A stretch of 64,000 bases of DNA from Paralvinella palmiformis (Eukaryota; Annelida; Polychaeta; Terebellida; Alvinellidae). Below, one piece after another: positions 22,244 through 36,791 of this stretch. Location: NCBI GenBank assembly GCA_025642065.1, contig JAODUP010001194.1:1-64000 (forward strand), read 5' to 3'. The translations under genes were made by a program, and so were the position numbers. The notes under the pieces are model-generated. The model was given only the letters and a program-made list of their open reading frames with translations, was not told the origin of the DNA and searched no databases. Position 1 is the stretch's first letter; each line of letters begins with the position of its first letter.

Positions 22244-25200
22244 GTATGCCATCTTAATATTTATGCTAAATAGAATATTTAATCCTGGTATAAAAATAAC
22301 CAAAATATAGGCGTTTGGGGCATTCGTAGTGAACGCTTTGTATAAAAAGTTGACGTTGCCAGTCACTCACTGAATAAGTGAATTCATGATTTAATTGATT
22401 GATTGTTACTGTTAGTCTATCTTTCGTTTCATGATTTTTGATCATGAAACAGTGATAGCACATGTAGTGCGAGCACTTATTTCCAATTTGGTCTGCTGTA
22501 TAATCGAATAAGTAGCTGTTCATAAATTCTTCCCAACATCTCACAGTCACAAGGGAACAGTACGGAGAGATGGAGACGAAGGTACGTGGTCATGGTAACT
22601 TCGGTAATTTCGGACGGGTCTAAAAACCGCACAGGACTGAAAAAATATTTTAACACGTATTTCTGGGGGTAGATCTATGAGAATTATATACATAAGATCG
22701 GAATGATAGAATATGAAACTTAAAATGCTCGCAATATTTAGTAATTAAAAAAATATCTGCTGTCAAACACACAGAATGTGGTATTATTCTATTTATATTC
22801 CATAGATGGTCATGTTAATATACGATACTAATTACAATTATTATCATGATGTATTGCTGAAATCCAATGGGTCTACGATATATGTTCTATTGTGTCTCCA
22901 GCACCAATTCCATGATCCCCTATGCCACTGAAATATCCTATACTCGTGGACATGTTCGATTCACCACCAGATCTGAATGAAGCATCGTTGCGTGATTCCA
23001 CTGCTATTAATATGCCCACGAAGTTCAGTACAAAATCGTGAGTGAAACATCAATCCATGGAAGGGATAAACTGTTTGACATTCAGTATCCATACAAACAA
23101 TGATGCCAAGGGGTGGCCCAACAGGGGGTCCTCACATGCCATTTTAAATGGTTATCACACTGCTCAATGACGAGGCAATGCTGGTACATCTCCAAGTCCG
23201 ACTGGTGAGCAAATCTTAACTCAAGCACCACCAAGAAAATAAATATCATGAACTCCATAAGAATATATTTTAATATTGGGGAAATATGAAAATATGGCAC
23301 ACGCAGGGCATTGAAATGTCTACGGGCATGTTCCCAACTATATGGACCTGTGCAATAATAATATACTATTGTAGTGCTTACAATCCTGTGAACTATATTT
23401 TTAATATTGCCAATAAATATTTTAAAAATTGTTGTTGTAATTGACTGTGTCTATGGTTACTGGTAACAGAACACACAAGTCCAAATAAAAATGTATAGGA
23501 GCTATCAGCCAGAAATTATTAAAGAGCTCTCCAGATATATACCTAAGTAAATATAAAAAAACAGCTGCATTACCATGACAAGATAATATCTAAACAATAC
23601 CATATCTGACACGTAATAACTCAGTGAGCGACTCGGTTAACTGGACATTCACAACCCATTCGTTTATAGGGGCCGAAGTCTGAGATTACCCTAATTAGAG
23701 ACAAAGTACCCAAAGTCAAGGGTGAAATTTTACGTCACAGGATCCTTAAAGTCTCCCTTTTAATTAATTCAGTGGAGACGGCAGCCCCATTTAATATGGT
23801 CAGCCACCCATGATGTAGTGAGCCGAGAGGTTAATCCCTGGAAAAGTTTCTTTCCAGCTTTAAATTTCTAATTTAATGGCCCATTATCCAAGTTAGACTT
23901 ATTAGCCACTAATTTTGATTAGGGATGTGATATTAATATCGATATAGTATTGTGTCAACTCGACCCTTTTCATGTTCAACTCACACAAACTTAGTCTATC
24001 ACTAACTGAACCCATAGCTTAACCAACTTAGTTCATCATTTTACCAACTCAGCCCAATGTTAGGCAAAATATGTAATGCAGGAACCAAGAAACTGAGTTA
24101 ATATTTCTTTTTCAAAACATGAGCTTAAATGGAAAGTAATAATCATAACCCACATTCCAAATATATATATATATGTATAACATTGACAATCATTGTTTAA
24201 GAGTAAATAAAACAGTAGGCCCTATGGGACATAATCTGATATGGGTTATAAGTTTCTTTAGGGGTGACTGAGTATACTACTACAGTGGACATTGTGACAT
24301 ATATTTCAGTATGTGAGAAAAATTATATCTTTATAACTATTTGTTGTGTATACAAGACACAGATGGTATGTCAGGTCCTCTAGTGAGTGATGTTGCAAGA
24401 TGTAGACAGTTGCAATTTCATCGATTTGTAGAAGTGTATCACAGGAAAGATCAACCTATCCATACATAGGCTTAGGCTCTATTCCATGGTTCGCAGGTTT
24501 AACCGTTCTCGGGTTAAACCTGAGTTGGACTAAACCCCATTTTGGGCTAAACTGGGTTACTGTCTGGCTAAACTAATTTTACATGCATAATTCACCACTA
24601 ATTGATGTGAAATGAATATTTAATATCTGCATAAAGTATATAAATAACAGTGCGCAGCTGTATCTCAATAATTGTACATAAAACATGCAGAACTTTGTGG
24701 AATAGGTTGGCAGCAGATATTAGAAATGCGTCATCTCTTGAAACTTTAAAATCCATTCTAAAACACACCTGTTCACGGTTGCTTTCATGAATAAATAATA
24801 AGTATCGGTTAAATCTCTTGTCGTGTTTTAACAGACATATTTGGGCTTTTAAAGTTGTATTATATTACATCAGTGATGACAGTTTTCTGTATTGTACCTG
24901 TATTTCTAGAGTTGAATATTGTGTTTTTGCGAATTAGGTGTTTACCCTCGGTTGCATATAACAGACTTTTCGCCCTTTATTGTTATTGGTAGTTTAAATG
25001 TTTTATTCCCACTCTAGTAGTCTCAGATTGTCCTAAACACGCGCAAAACACAATTTTCTCCATAAAGGACTCAATTAATTTCAACGTTAGAGAAGATTTG
25101 AGTGTATTCACTCCTTATGTTTATGAATCTCGTGAGAACTTAATTGCTGGCGTCTTTTATAGACCCAGCACTCTACAGCATGTTGATGTATTTTCCTCTA

Positions 25201-28200
25201 CTCTGTTCAATACTATAGAAATGATTCATTCTGATGGTAAATCAAGCTTGATTCTTGGTGATGTCAATATTTTTAAAATATAGAACTAATGATAAACTAC
25301 TGCCTATGTTGATGGTATTTTATCTTGAGAGGTTTTGCCAGTTATTCACAAACCAACCAGAATAATCCACATGTCAGCTACTCCGATTGATCTTATCTCT
25401 TAAAATCTGACTTGCAAGGATACACTATCAGTAATTATTTTTACTCATGTAGTGGATCATTTTGGGTACATTCCATATTGTAAATGGTTCAATAAATGTA
25501 TCAATAAATCATAGACCTACATTCATTATTAAATGAAAATATTCTGAAACCCGTATGAATACATTTTAGCAAAGTTATTAAATTAATAAGTAAGTTAATA
25601 AATAAAATTACTATGGTAGTAGGGGAATCGCCAATCAGTGATTTGCCAGTTATCTTGTAAATAGAAAACAGTGTGTTCAAATCGGAAAAATGAAGTGTGA
25701 TGTTGAATTCATAAACTGGCATGTATCACAAGGGTCTATCCTATGTTAATGACATATTAAAATCTACAAATGCTCGTATGTTGTCATTTGCTGATGACAA
25801 TTCTTTAGTTATTATTGTATATACTCGTGTATAAGACCAATAAACCCCGCTAGATTCGTACCCGCCTGTAAGACGCACTAAAATCAGCAATATTTAATAA
25901 AACCAAAAAAATTCATTATCATCACTTTCTTCATTGAACATCTGTTGTATCTGTTCATATGTCATCATATATCTCATCCCCTTCTTCGTCAGTGTCAGAT
26001 TTGTCATGCTGTTCATCCCACAATATATCATCTTCCATATACGTTTTTTTTTAATTACCAATCTGTCTCTTATTAGATTTAAGATTAAATAAATTATTAG
26101 TATTTAAAAAGACTTTTGTGGCAAAGATTCTGAGAGCTTGTGGGGGTCATTTACTGGCCAGTTCAGAATTTCCCTGATATTATAGACAAGGTGCTCTCCA
26201 TTAATGTTTTCGTGAGAAATTTCACCCTCACAAAAATGACGATTTGATATAATGCATATAGTTATAAAAGATGGTATCTGATGAATTAATCCAGTAAATA
26301 TTACAGTTTATTTTGAAATACAAACACCATCCCTTGAGTGATAATATATGAATATCAGTGAATTTTGTGGGCTTAATTATTCTTAATTCCCTCTCATAGC
26401 CCATTCGTTGATGTCGGGGCTAGTATGTCTGGATTCCCAGAGAGCTATTCCAGCAGGAGCTTTGGCTTCTGTTAGGGTCACCCAAGCTGCACATGTCAGT
26501 GGGTAGAGGTTATATTGATATGAACTATGTCGAGCCTTGATGGCACAGGTAGTTAGAGCAAAGGACTCGTAGGTGATGGCACGCAGGTTCGAGATTTCGG
26601 GAGCTGCAATGCTGTCATGTTGGTCACTGGTTCACTCATTCATAAAATGAGAATCTGAGAGGATGTGATGGCTATGTGTTTGAGTAATGCTTAGCGCCTT
26701 TAATTGCAGCATGCTTTATAAGCTCCTTTGGGAGTTGAGGTAGGTGCTGGATTGAAGCAGGTCTGAGTCAGAGAAGATCCCAATAATAATATATGTAAAG
26801 CACCCTAGAACAACATTGTTCAATGTGGTGCTATATAAATCATATATTATTATTATTATATGCTAACAGAAACCTCGAGTATTGAAGTCAAGAGGTATTG
26901 GGCCACACAGCACACTGTAAATAGACCACAATAACACACATCAACAACTATTATGACGACATTTCTGGACAATAATCATGTGATCAGAAGTGTCTTTTTA
27001 TGGCATTTTAAATCAACAATTATCAAAACAGTCAGACAGTTTTTATGTTTACATATTAATTTTAAAAGTTCAATATTGCACCAGTTAGTTTATTTCAATC
27101 TTACTACTGTACACATATTTGATTCAAAACAATTTCACATGAAACAGTAGACTGGCATTCACATATATTAAGGTTCTGTTTATAAGCTTCTGTAACTTAT
27201 ATAAACATATAAAGTGCAAAGTCCTTGACTTTAAACGTAACTATTAAACAAAATAACTTCAGTTTATGACATTTTGGGATTCTGCATATCTTGTATAGCT
27301 TAATCATTTTCTTGAACACTGACTGCGTTTAGGAAATACTGCTGCTGTTGTTAGAGACAGGTTATTTAAGTTTTTTTTTAGTACCATTTATAAAACAAAT
27401 TTTATTGATGATTACTTCAAAGGAAATTGCATCTAATCCCTAACCATTGTATGATTTTTCTGTGTCTATTTTCATTCATTGTACAAGTATTCAGTCTATC
27501 AGCTGGTGTAATATCTTATATGAATGGTAGGTTGAGCTATAAATATGTTTATTATTTATACTAAATAATATTTTGTTAGCTACACAGTATATTGTTTATA
27601 AATTAAGTTTATAATTAGTATCTTCCTTGTTTAAAAAAAACCCCAGATAACTAACTATTCAAGTTTATATTTAATTCAGTTGATAATACCATGTTTCAGT
27701 AGCATATATATATATATATATATATTATACATATGTAAAAACTTTATATTTGTCAATATAGCACTTTTAGCAGTAAGACCCTTGCTTCTAAAAATCTATT
27801 TGTTCATAATAAATTTATTTGAACATTGATAACGTCAGATACATAGCTTAAACCATCAGATTTTCATTGGTTAATTCCAAAATAACAAACTAATTACATC
27901 AAGTATGTTGGTTGTGATGTCTATCTGGTTGATTCTTGTGCTCTGAAAATGATTTAAATGCACATACCACATTTTAGCAGCACCATAAATAGATTTATTT
28001 ATTATGTTTGTATATTACTTGATTTGGCTGATTTTAATCTTTTTTCATGACCAACATCACAAGAGATATTGAACTTGCTATAAACACAATTATCAAGTGA
28101 TCACCAAATCCATACCTTATTATACTTAATTTTTGCCTAAAAATACAACACCAGGCTTTTAGCTAGAGAGTCAGAACTCAATTGTGATTGGAAGGTGATG

Positions 28201-31200
28201 ATTTTTTTTAGAGAAAAGCTGGTGAATGTTTATCAGTGTTAGTTATGTTTTCTCATTTGCACCAATTCAGTTTAAAATTTACAAACGGATGTTAGTTTAG
28301 AATTCCATCAAATAGCAATGTCAGGCCCTGTTAACCTGAAGTTTCATTTATAGACATCAGTCACGTCAGTCTTTAGGTTTTGTCTAATCTGTAAGCTTAG
28401 AAAATCTGTTTTATTTCTGGTTAAAAGCCTGGCTAATGTTAATTATTTTCTGTATACATGTATATAGACCCAAAGCTGTTACCAGAGCTGGTATCATTTA
28501 GTTGTCAAGGCTATCAGTAGTAGTAAGTTGGAGCAATCTGTGGATGCCGGCACTGACTAACAGCCTTGTGTTATACGTCCCGTTTATAGTTTCAATACGT
28601 GATGTGATCCGTTTAGGTGCCTTCCAGCCGTCCAACTCGCTGCTACTCAGATTCTACGGTTACTACAAACAGGTGACTGTTGGACCTTGTCACATTCCAC
28701 GGCCATCATTCTATGACATGATCGGTAAAGCAAAATGGTACGTATGGTGGGATGTCCGAGCAAGTTATGATTGTGGTTAATATAAAGGGTAAGCTGCCAA
28801 TCTAAGAACTTCACTAACTGATATGAGGATCTGTATGATGTCTGAGAATGATCGCCTCCTCTCTATTGTTGTGTTTAGTAAATTTACAAGAATAATCCAC
28901 TGTAGTTCTGATTTTGTATCAACCCTTTATATTGCGTGTGTGTGTGTGTGTGTAAAGATAGTAGTCATTTTCTGAAATAATTATTAGTAAGACATAAATA
29001 ATAGACTCTGTAATATCCAATTCATATTTATATTCCTCTTAATTTATCATTAAATTATAATAATCACAAATTTATTAATACTCGGGTATTAAGTTTTGTT
29101 ACGTTTTGGGGTACCAGCTTAGTCTTCTTGTGAATATTTGGATTGATATCAAGCTTTTGTTCTGAGTTTATGAGGAACATTCTCATCAAAATTAAACGGA
29201 AAGATAAAAATTTAGAACACTTTTAACACTTGATACTGACATAAGTAAAGGTCACGATAAACTTTGTTAGTAATGGACTTTTTCATTCGGTTAGTAACAG
29301 ACCTTTTTACTAGAATAGATGGCAACCTGATGGCACTTTTTTGACGTGGCTTAGCTACCTCAGATCAGGAAGACGCATTACAGTATGTAATTTAATGCTA
29401 CACCACGGGGATTTATTCTAAATAGATTTAGAATTGACAATAGATCGCATTTTTGAGGAGAAAACCATACCAGTTGCTTGGATGGATGAATAGCGCCTCG
29501 TACTGTAATGCCATGGCCGGGATTCCAACCTCCTGCACAGCAAGAAAGTGTCACATTGTTCACCCCTAGGCCAGAGGGATGGTTTATGGGTGACATCAGA
29601 GATTTTCCTGGAAAACACCCAGATCAGCCTCCAGAACTGTTCATGGTCCATCTGCATTGAAATGTTCATGAACAGTTCCTGAACTCTGTGCCTTGAAGAG
29701 TTCGCAAACTTTCCACGAATGGGACCATTTCATGTTCAAGAACTGTTCATGTGTTGTTCATGAATTCTATTCATGAATAGTTCATGATCTTTTCATCAGG
29801 GACATGCTCGTTCATTCTTCATTCATGTGTCATTTTGAATGCCAAGATCCCGAGCTGCATTTAAATGTATGTCTGATCCAAGATCACATTACATCAATCA
29901 ACAGAAGGAGACATCCTCTTTCTATTGATAAAGTTTTTGTCAAAATCCATAAATACTTGTTGGTGATTTATAGATCAACAAAAATGTACATCTTTATGAA
30001 TGATTAACCCAAATCCCTTGACCCAGTTATGAGCAACCCTCATTCAGGTCACGTATGTTAACATATTCTCAGTGTCTAATTTAGTTTTCTTTGTATATTA
30101 TTTAGCTCTTGGAAATTTTTTAATCAGTTTTTTAAAATGCCATTATCATTGTAAATAGGACATTAGCTGTCAGTTGTTACTGGTTACTATGTGATATAAT
30201 GATGTTAAATAAAGATATAATATTTTTATATAAATATGATATATTCTTGTTTTGTGTTATTCTGTTCTAGGGATGCTTGGAATAAGTTAGGTGATATGTC
30301 AAAGGAAGAGGCCATGAACTGTTATGTGGATGAATTAAAGAATGTATGTGGTTCAGTTTATGTTGTTATTTTGTGTTCATCGGTAATGTGACAGACTCCA
30401 GTTTCTGCTACTTCTGATATTTTACTCTACTAATCTCTGAAAATATTCATTCATAAGACATGTACAAGTTCTTTTACACGTGCACATCTTTTTGTGGGTG
30501 AAAATGAACTTCGTTAAAACTAGCCGTGTAGTGTCTTGGTGGGGAGGTTTAGTCTGTAGAGTCTTGGTGGGGAGGTTTAGTCTGTAGTGTCTTGGTGGGG
30601 AGGTTTAGTCTGTAGAGTCTTGGTGGGGAGGTTTAGTGTGTAGTGTCTTGGTGGGGAGGTTTAGTCTGTAGTGTCTTGGTGGGGAGGTTTAGTCTGTAGT
30701 GTCATGGTGAGGAGGTTTAGTGTGTAGCGTCTTGGTGGGGAGGTTTAGTGTGTAGAGTCTTGGATTTTGTTTGTGTTTGTTTCTAGGGATGCTTGGAATG
30801 TTAGGTGATATGTCAAAGGAAGAGGCCTGAACTGTTAGGATGAATTAAAGTGTATGTGGTAGTTTAGTTGTATTTTGTGTCGGTATGACAGACTCCATTT
30901 TGCTACTTCTGTATTTACTTACTAATCTCGAAATATTCATTCATATGTGACAAGTTCTTTTACACGTCATCTTTTTGTGGGAAAAAACCGTTAAACTAGC
31001 TTTTCTTGGCAAGTATCTATTTATATCAAATATAACTACAGTATAACCTCACTTTTATGCCAATTTTGGAACCTGGCTGAAAGTTGGTATTGTGATCGGT
31101 TGGCATTAGCTGGGTGGGGGGAACAATTGCAACTGACTTGTGGTTTTGTTGATACAATTCACACATAGGCATTCCCCTAATCATTAAACAATTCTCGTTG

Positions 31201-34200
31201 GATGTGAAATTCCTGAGCACACATTTCACAGTGGCTTAAAAGCATTGGGGTGCCTATTTTACTAATGTGACATGATTTTCACAGATCAGAAAATATTTCA
31301 TGGTCAGTGTGTGCCGGTAATAACAGGGATATTTATATGACAATGTATGGTATTCATATTGCATAACCGTTGGTGGGGGGTGGATCATTGGGGTTATTAT
31401 CATGGCAGGAAATTGGGTCCTTATCAAAGGTTGGTGGTAGATGCAGTTGGCAGCTGTTCGTGGTTGGTGGATGGCCGGGCTAGACTGTATATTTTATGCT
31501 CAGGCTGGAAGTTATTTAACATATAATAGACTCCTGAGAGACATTAAGAAACCACCTTTTAAAACAAGCTGTATTACACCAAAAAAAGTTAATTTGTAGA
31601 CTTTAGGGAGTCACCCATCAGTCATATGTCATTTTAAGATAGTACTTAACTCTCTCTCTCTCTGTTGAACAGATAATTGAAGCAATGCCACATACAGACA
31701 AGGTATCAGCTTTTATCAGTAAACTCGGAGACTTCTATGAGTTAGTCGATGAGAAAATTGGCGAAGATTACAGAAGAATCAAACCAGCATTACACCTGAA
31801 TGGAGATGTTAGCAACAGAGGACAAGACTCAGACAACATTATTACAAAAACTTCCAAAGAAACAGGTAATCTCCTCAATGAATTATCCATCATGAAACAT
31901 TGATATACCTTATATACTTGTGTATATAGGTATGTTTTAACCCTTGAAAATATGTTAATCTTTTATACTCATCTTATACATGAGTCAGCAATAAAATTGA
32001 CCGCATTTAGAGACTGTCCTTGAGGCTTGCAGTAATGTGTATATGTTGTTAAAAAATGAAAATGCAGATGTGAAAATCATAATAACAACAACAGCAAATT
32101 GGCCAGAGCATTTAACATAACAAAGAAACTTGTGCATGATTGGTGGAAATGTACTGACAAATTACAAGAATTGCCCAAGACTAACAAAGCTTGTTGAGGT
32201 CACTTGACCCCGGGGGTATGATGCTGATGAGACCCTGCCTGATGGAGTGCTCACGAACAGAGGTGGCTGGTTATATCATAGGTAGAGGTTCAGGCACAGC
32301 TGATAGTTCATCACCCATTTAATTCAAAGCATCAGCTGGTTGGCGTACTAACTCCATGAGACACCACGTGCTCTCTTTACACGTGCACACCAAAATAAGT
32401 GAAAAAACTCCTTGCTGATTTGGATGAAAAAATCACTTCGTTCCATCATCGTGCCAATGACCAGAACTCCATTATTTAACTGTTAAAATTATAACAAAGT
32501 TGGGACAAGGTTTCTAGTTCTGACTTGTCTTATATTTAAGTTAGGTAGTTAGTCGTTATATTGACCAATAGATTTACCTCATCTTGTATATGAGATTGCC
32601 TCATACACAATTATGTATAATACAAAAGATAATGTTTATACTGAAAAGGGATGGCAGAAGTCAAGACTTACACCTCTTCCATTCAATGAAAATAAAAATC
32701 TTCCTAGCTGTGATATAAAATAACGTTTACATCAACATAAAATAACATTTACATCGACATAAAATAACATTTACATCAACATAAAATAACGTTTACATCA
32801 ACATAAAATAACGTTTACATCAACATAAAATAACGTTTACATCAACATAAAATAACGTTTACATCGACATAAAATAACATTTACATCAACATAAAATAAC
32901 GTTTACATCAACATAAAATAACATTTACATCAACATAAAATAACGTTTACATCAACATAAAATAACGTTTACATCAACATAAAATAACGTTTACATCAAC
33001 ATAAAATAACGTTTACATCAACATAAAATAACGTTTACATCAACATAAAATAACGTTTACATCAACATAAAATAACGTTTACATCAACATAAAATAATGT
33101 TTACATCAATATAAAATAGCGTTTACATCAACATGGAATGTTTAAACTGAATGTAACAAATCGGGTATTGTTACTGTGCCATATAACTGTATAAATAAAT
33201 CTTTTTCACACCTTAAAAGGATCAATTAGTCTATTATTTGATGCTACATAAGATAATACAAACCTCCCTTAATTAACTTTCTATGTTAAGATAATAGCGA
33301 TTGTTTTGTGTATTTAATATGATGTGAAGAAAAAATTTCAAAAGGGCAATATTCTTAATTGTTTAGAGAAGACCCTGATGTAATTATTTAATCAGTGATA
33401 TATACTGAACAATTATTATCTTTTTTTTTAACAATAAAATAATTTAAATTTGTTTAGTAGAGTTTGTAAATATTTCATCTGATTAATTTATATCCATCAA
33501 AAATGAGAGAAGTACGTAAAAACTACATTGAGTCTGTTTTTAAAACAGTTCTTAATGTAAGTTATATTTTTAATATTTTGCTTCTATTAGATTATAGTAA
33601 TTCCAACCAACTTGATAATATCCACGCAGTTAGTTAGAGCGTAGAACTCGTAGCCGAAGGGTCGCGGGTTTGAATTTCCGGGAGCTGCAATGTTGTCGTG
33701 TGGCGACTGGTTCACTCACCCATAAAAATGAGTACCTGATAGGACGCGATGGCTATGTGTTTGAGTAACGCTTTGCGCCTATAACGGCAGCATGCATCGT
33801 ATGCTCCCTTGGGAGTTGAGATGTGTGCTGGGTGGAAACAGGTCTGAGTCGGGGATAATAATATTGTAAATAATATTATAAAGTGCCTTAGAGCAGCTTC
33901 TGGCTGAATAGGACGCCATTTAAATATCACATATTATTATTATAGTCCACATTCGGGTACTCAGTTATAGTATAGTCAACAAATCAGTGAGCTAGAGTGA
34001 TTAGAAACCAATTAGTGCATTTGAACCTATCACTGCAGGTTATGGTCAAGGATTTTACAACTGAGTTATTACATCATTGATGTAGAGTCAGGAAATTTAA
34101 AAACATATGATAAATTGTCAAATCTTCTCGAATTATAATTGTTATTTGTGTATGAACTATTAGTGGATTGAGTAATTGCGTAATATTAAATTGAGTAATA

Positions 34201-35128
34201 ATATTAAGTAATATTATTATTTGATGACATTTCTGTAAATGTGTGGTTTAAAATTATTGTTTTGTTCTCCATGTAGAAATTAAACCTGTGATAAAGAATT
34301 TAAACCAGTGCAGATGATAATGATATTATTAGTTTAACAAAATTCTCTTTCCTGGATGTGAAAGCCATTTAAAAGAACAACACACAGATACCTTGACAAT
34401 ACAGTTGTTAGAGCTTGGGGTTGGCCAGTTTAACCCACACTATTGAATTTAAGCCAATTATTTGTAAGTTTCCAACCTACTCCAAAATATATATACCTTA
34501 TTGATAAGATTAATTGCAGCCATTCTTTATGTGAACTTTATTAGAAATGTAAAAAAAATTAATGGTAAAGACATTACAATAGATGGATGTTTTAATTGCG
34601 TTTATACGCCGAAATTCAGATCCTGAGCAGCAGTCGTGTGCCATAGAAGGCATGCTCATAAATATTCAGTTTTGGCCGTTTTTACTCAGCAAGTTCTGTG
34701 TATTTAATTATGCTTAAAATAGCAGAATATCTATGTTGGATGGTGTGTTTACATTGTTATTATAATGTGTATATTATTATTAGATCAATAACGAAGTCTC
34801 AATCACTGATCTTGAGTCTAAGTTTGAAATATCTGAAAACTTTGTGAGTCATTATAGATGTTTCTGAGAAATCACAATTTAGCTTTAGTTAAACTAGTAA
34901 AACCCATGTTTAATCCATCTAGCTGATTGAAACTAATTTCATCAAAGGTTGAACTATGATCCAGAATTCCAGCATTACCTGTGTTTGTGGGATGTTACCA
35001 TTGGGAGTCATTCCTCAGTCATATATCCCAGGTGTCACTTTTGCTAAGGTATTAAAAATACTCACTCACCGATGACATAATGCTGTAAAACTCATAGAAG
35101 TCCATAATTACAGAAATATTAATGGATG

Positions 35129-35180
<52 letters not shown>

Positions 35181-36748
35181 AACATAAAGGATATTCTTGA
35201 ACAGATCAGTCTTATGTGTTTTATCTGAAGTAGTTATGTTTTATTAACAGATTGTTTGTATTGTGTGATATTCTGTAATTATGACCAAATATCTTTTCTG
35301 CGATAAGAAAGAGACAGACTGTACACAAATTAAAGATTCAATAGCAGCTGAAGTAATAATGTTATTTAAAACAAATGATGGTCTTTTCTTATATAAATGT
35401 GTTATTATTTATACATGATAATTATGTGACGTTATTACAAAAGGCTGTGGTTCTGTGTTTACTTGAGAGTTGACATCGGTATAGATGTTGATAGTTGGCG
35501 GGTTGCTTTCGTCGAGGTTATTAATTGCGAAGATATCTGTTGCTGCTGCTCAATCTCGCTCAACTTTCTTCTGGTTTTAATTTTGGATAACTACTTGAAG
35601 GGGGCAGTTATTTGGATGTTGAAGGTTTGAGTAGTGGGATGCCATAATTTCCTTCTGGAGCTGAGCTGCCTCGATTGACCATGAAACATCTTGTTTTTCT
35701 TCTTGTACTCGGTGTACGATGTGTATGTCTGGATAGATTTGAAAGCTCATCTCAGCAGTTATCTGACCGTTTCCTTTTTTTTAATTAAAAAATGGATAGG
35801 GATGACTCTTGATTCTGTGTATTGTATACCAATATGGACGATTGGTTCATTGGGAAGCCTGGAGATGTAGGGTAGTGGGACTCTTTGTGTTCTTTCTAAG
35901 GACTGTATGGCAGAGTCGCAGACCAGGAGGGGGGACAAGGGTAATTAATAATCAACCTAGACAGAGCTTCATGTAATAGTCAATAACCAATAATAATAAT
36001 ACCTGTAGGGCTTAGTGATCAATGTTAGAGTGTTTACATTCTTACAATACCGTTAAAGTCCTATTTTAAGCCATTGACACAGATGACATTTCTTTGCCAC
36101 CACTAACTTGTGGAAGAGAGTTGACACATTTTAGTATTAAGTTCATAATCATTAGTACTTTATTTTTAAGTTAAACTTTAACTGTTAGACCCTCAGAATT
36201 CATCACAGGGGTTGGACTATAATGATATACAAACAGTAGATCTAAAACAATTTCAAAGCCTCAGAGTATCACTCAGATTCAGTCAATGAATTAAAGCTCA
36301 AAGACAGGAAGAATAACATGTTTACTATTTTCAATATTATTCCCCAGATGGCAGAACCGAGCTTCAAAAACCAGAGAACAATTTGATGTATGATAAAGAA
36401 TTAGAATCTGTAAATGAAAAACAATTAACGGGTAAGACCAGAGGTGTGTGTGTGTGTGTGTGTGTGTGTTTCAGAGAGTACAAGTTCCTTTTTTTGTTGA
36501 TATAATACAAACATAAAGTAAACTAGTATATTGTTTAACAAGAGAATAGTAGAAGTGTAATCCTTTTATTGAAGTCAATATCATACACATGCCCATACAT
36601 ATATAAACACATATACTCACACACGTGTTCATCAATATATTTACATATACTATGATATATACTGTACTTCAGCAGTTAGCAGTACTACTACAAGCAGAGA
36701 TGCTGAACTTCATAGTGATACAGTTTTAGCATTCCATAATATTAATAC

Positions 36749-36791
<43 letters not shown>

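Larger units (their letters stand above)
22244..28616 (+). other. ACBD5 intron 1 (6.4 kb)
   Basis: It contains two non-LTR fragments (24690-24860, 25080-25815), a half MITE (25826-25880), SINE family A (26529-26860) and (TA)n at 27705-27725. The rest is AT-rich and unrecognised. Confidence 0.8.
31866..36347 (+). other. ACBD5 intron 4 (4.5 kb)
   Basis: It holds the 22-bp minisatellite, a family A SINE (33623-33944), (TA)n at 35138-35176, and a possible decayed minus-strand coding segment at 35460-35920. The rest is unrecognised. Confidence 0.8.

Noticed and set aside
22266..22550. 94-codon minus-strand frame at the start of ACBD5 intron 1
   Set aside because: No recognisable domain or splice context; lies within an intron of the opposite strand.
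23082..23300. Minus-strand frame with a hydrophobic segment, and a nearby Gly-rich frame (about 22890-23040)
   Set aside because: Possibly an old transposon-derived piece; no family could be recognised.
32712..33135. Regular repeats resembling a CRISPR array
   Set aside because: The 22-bp units abut without unique spacers, in a eukaryotic intron.
35460..35920. Possible decayed coding sequence on the minus strand (LERTQRVPLPYISRLPNEPI)
   Set aside because: It vaguely recalls the C-terminal part of an RT polyprotein, but the match is too weak to call.
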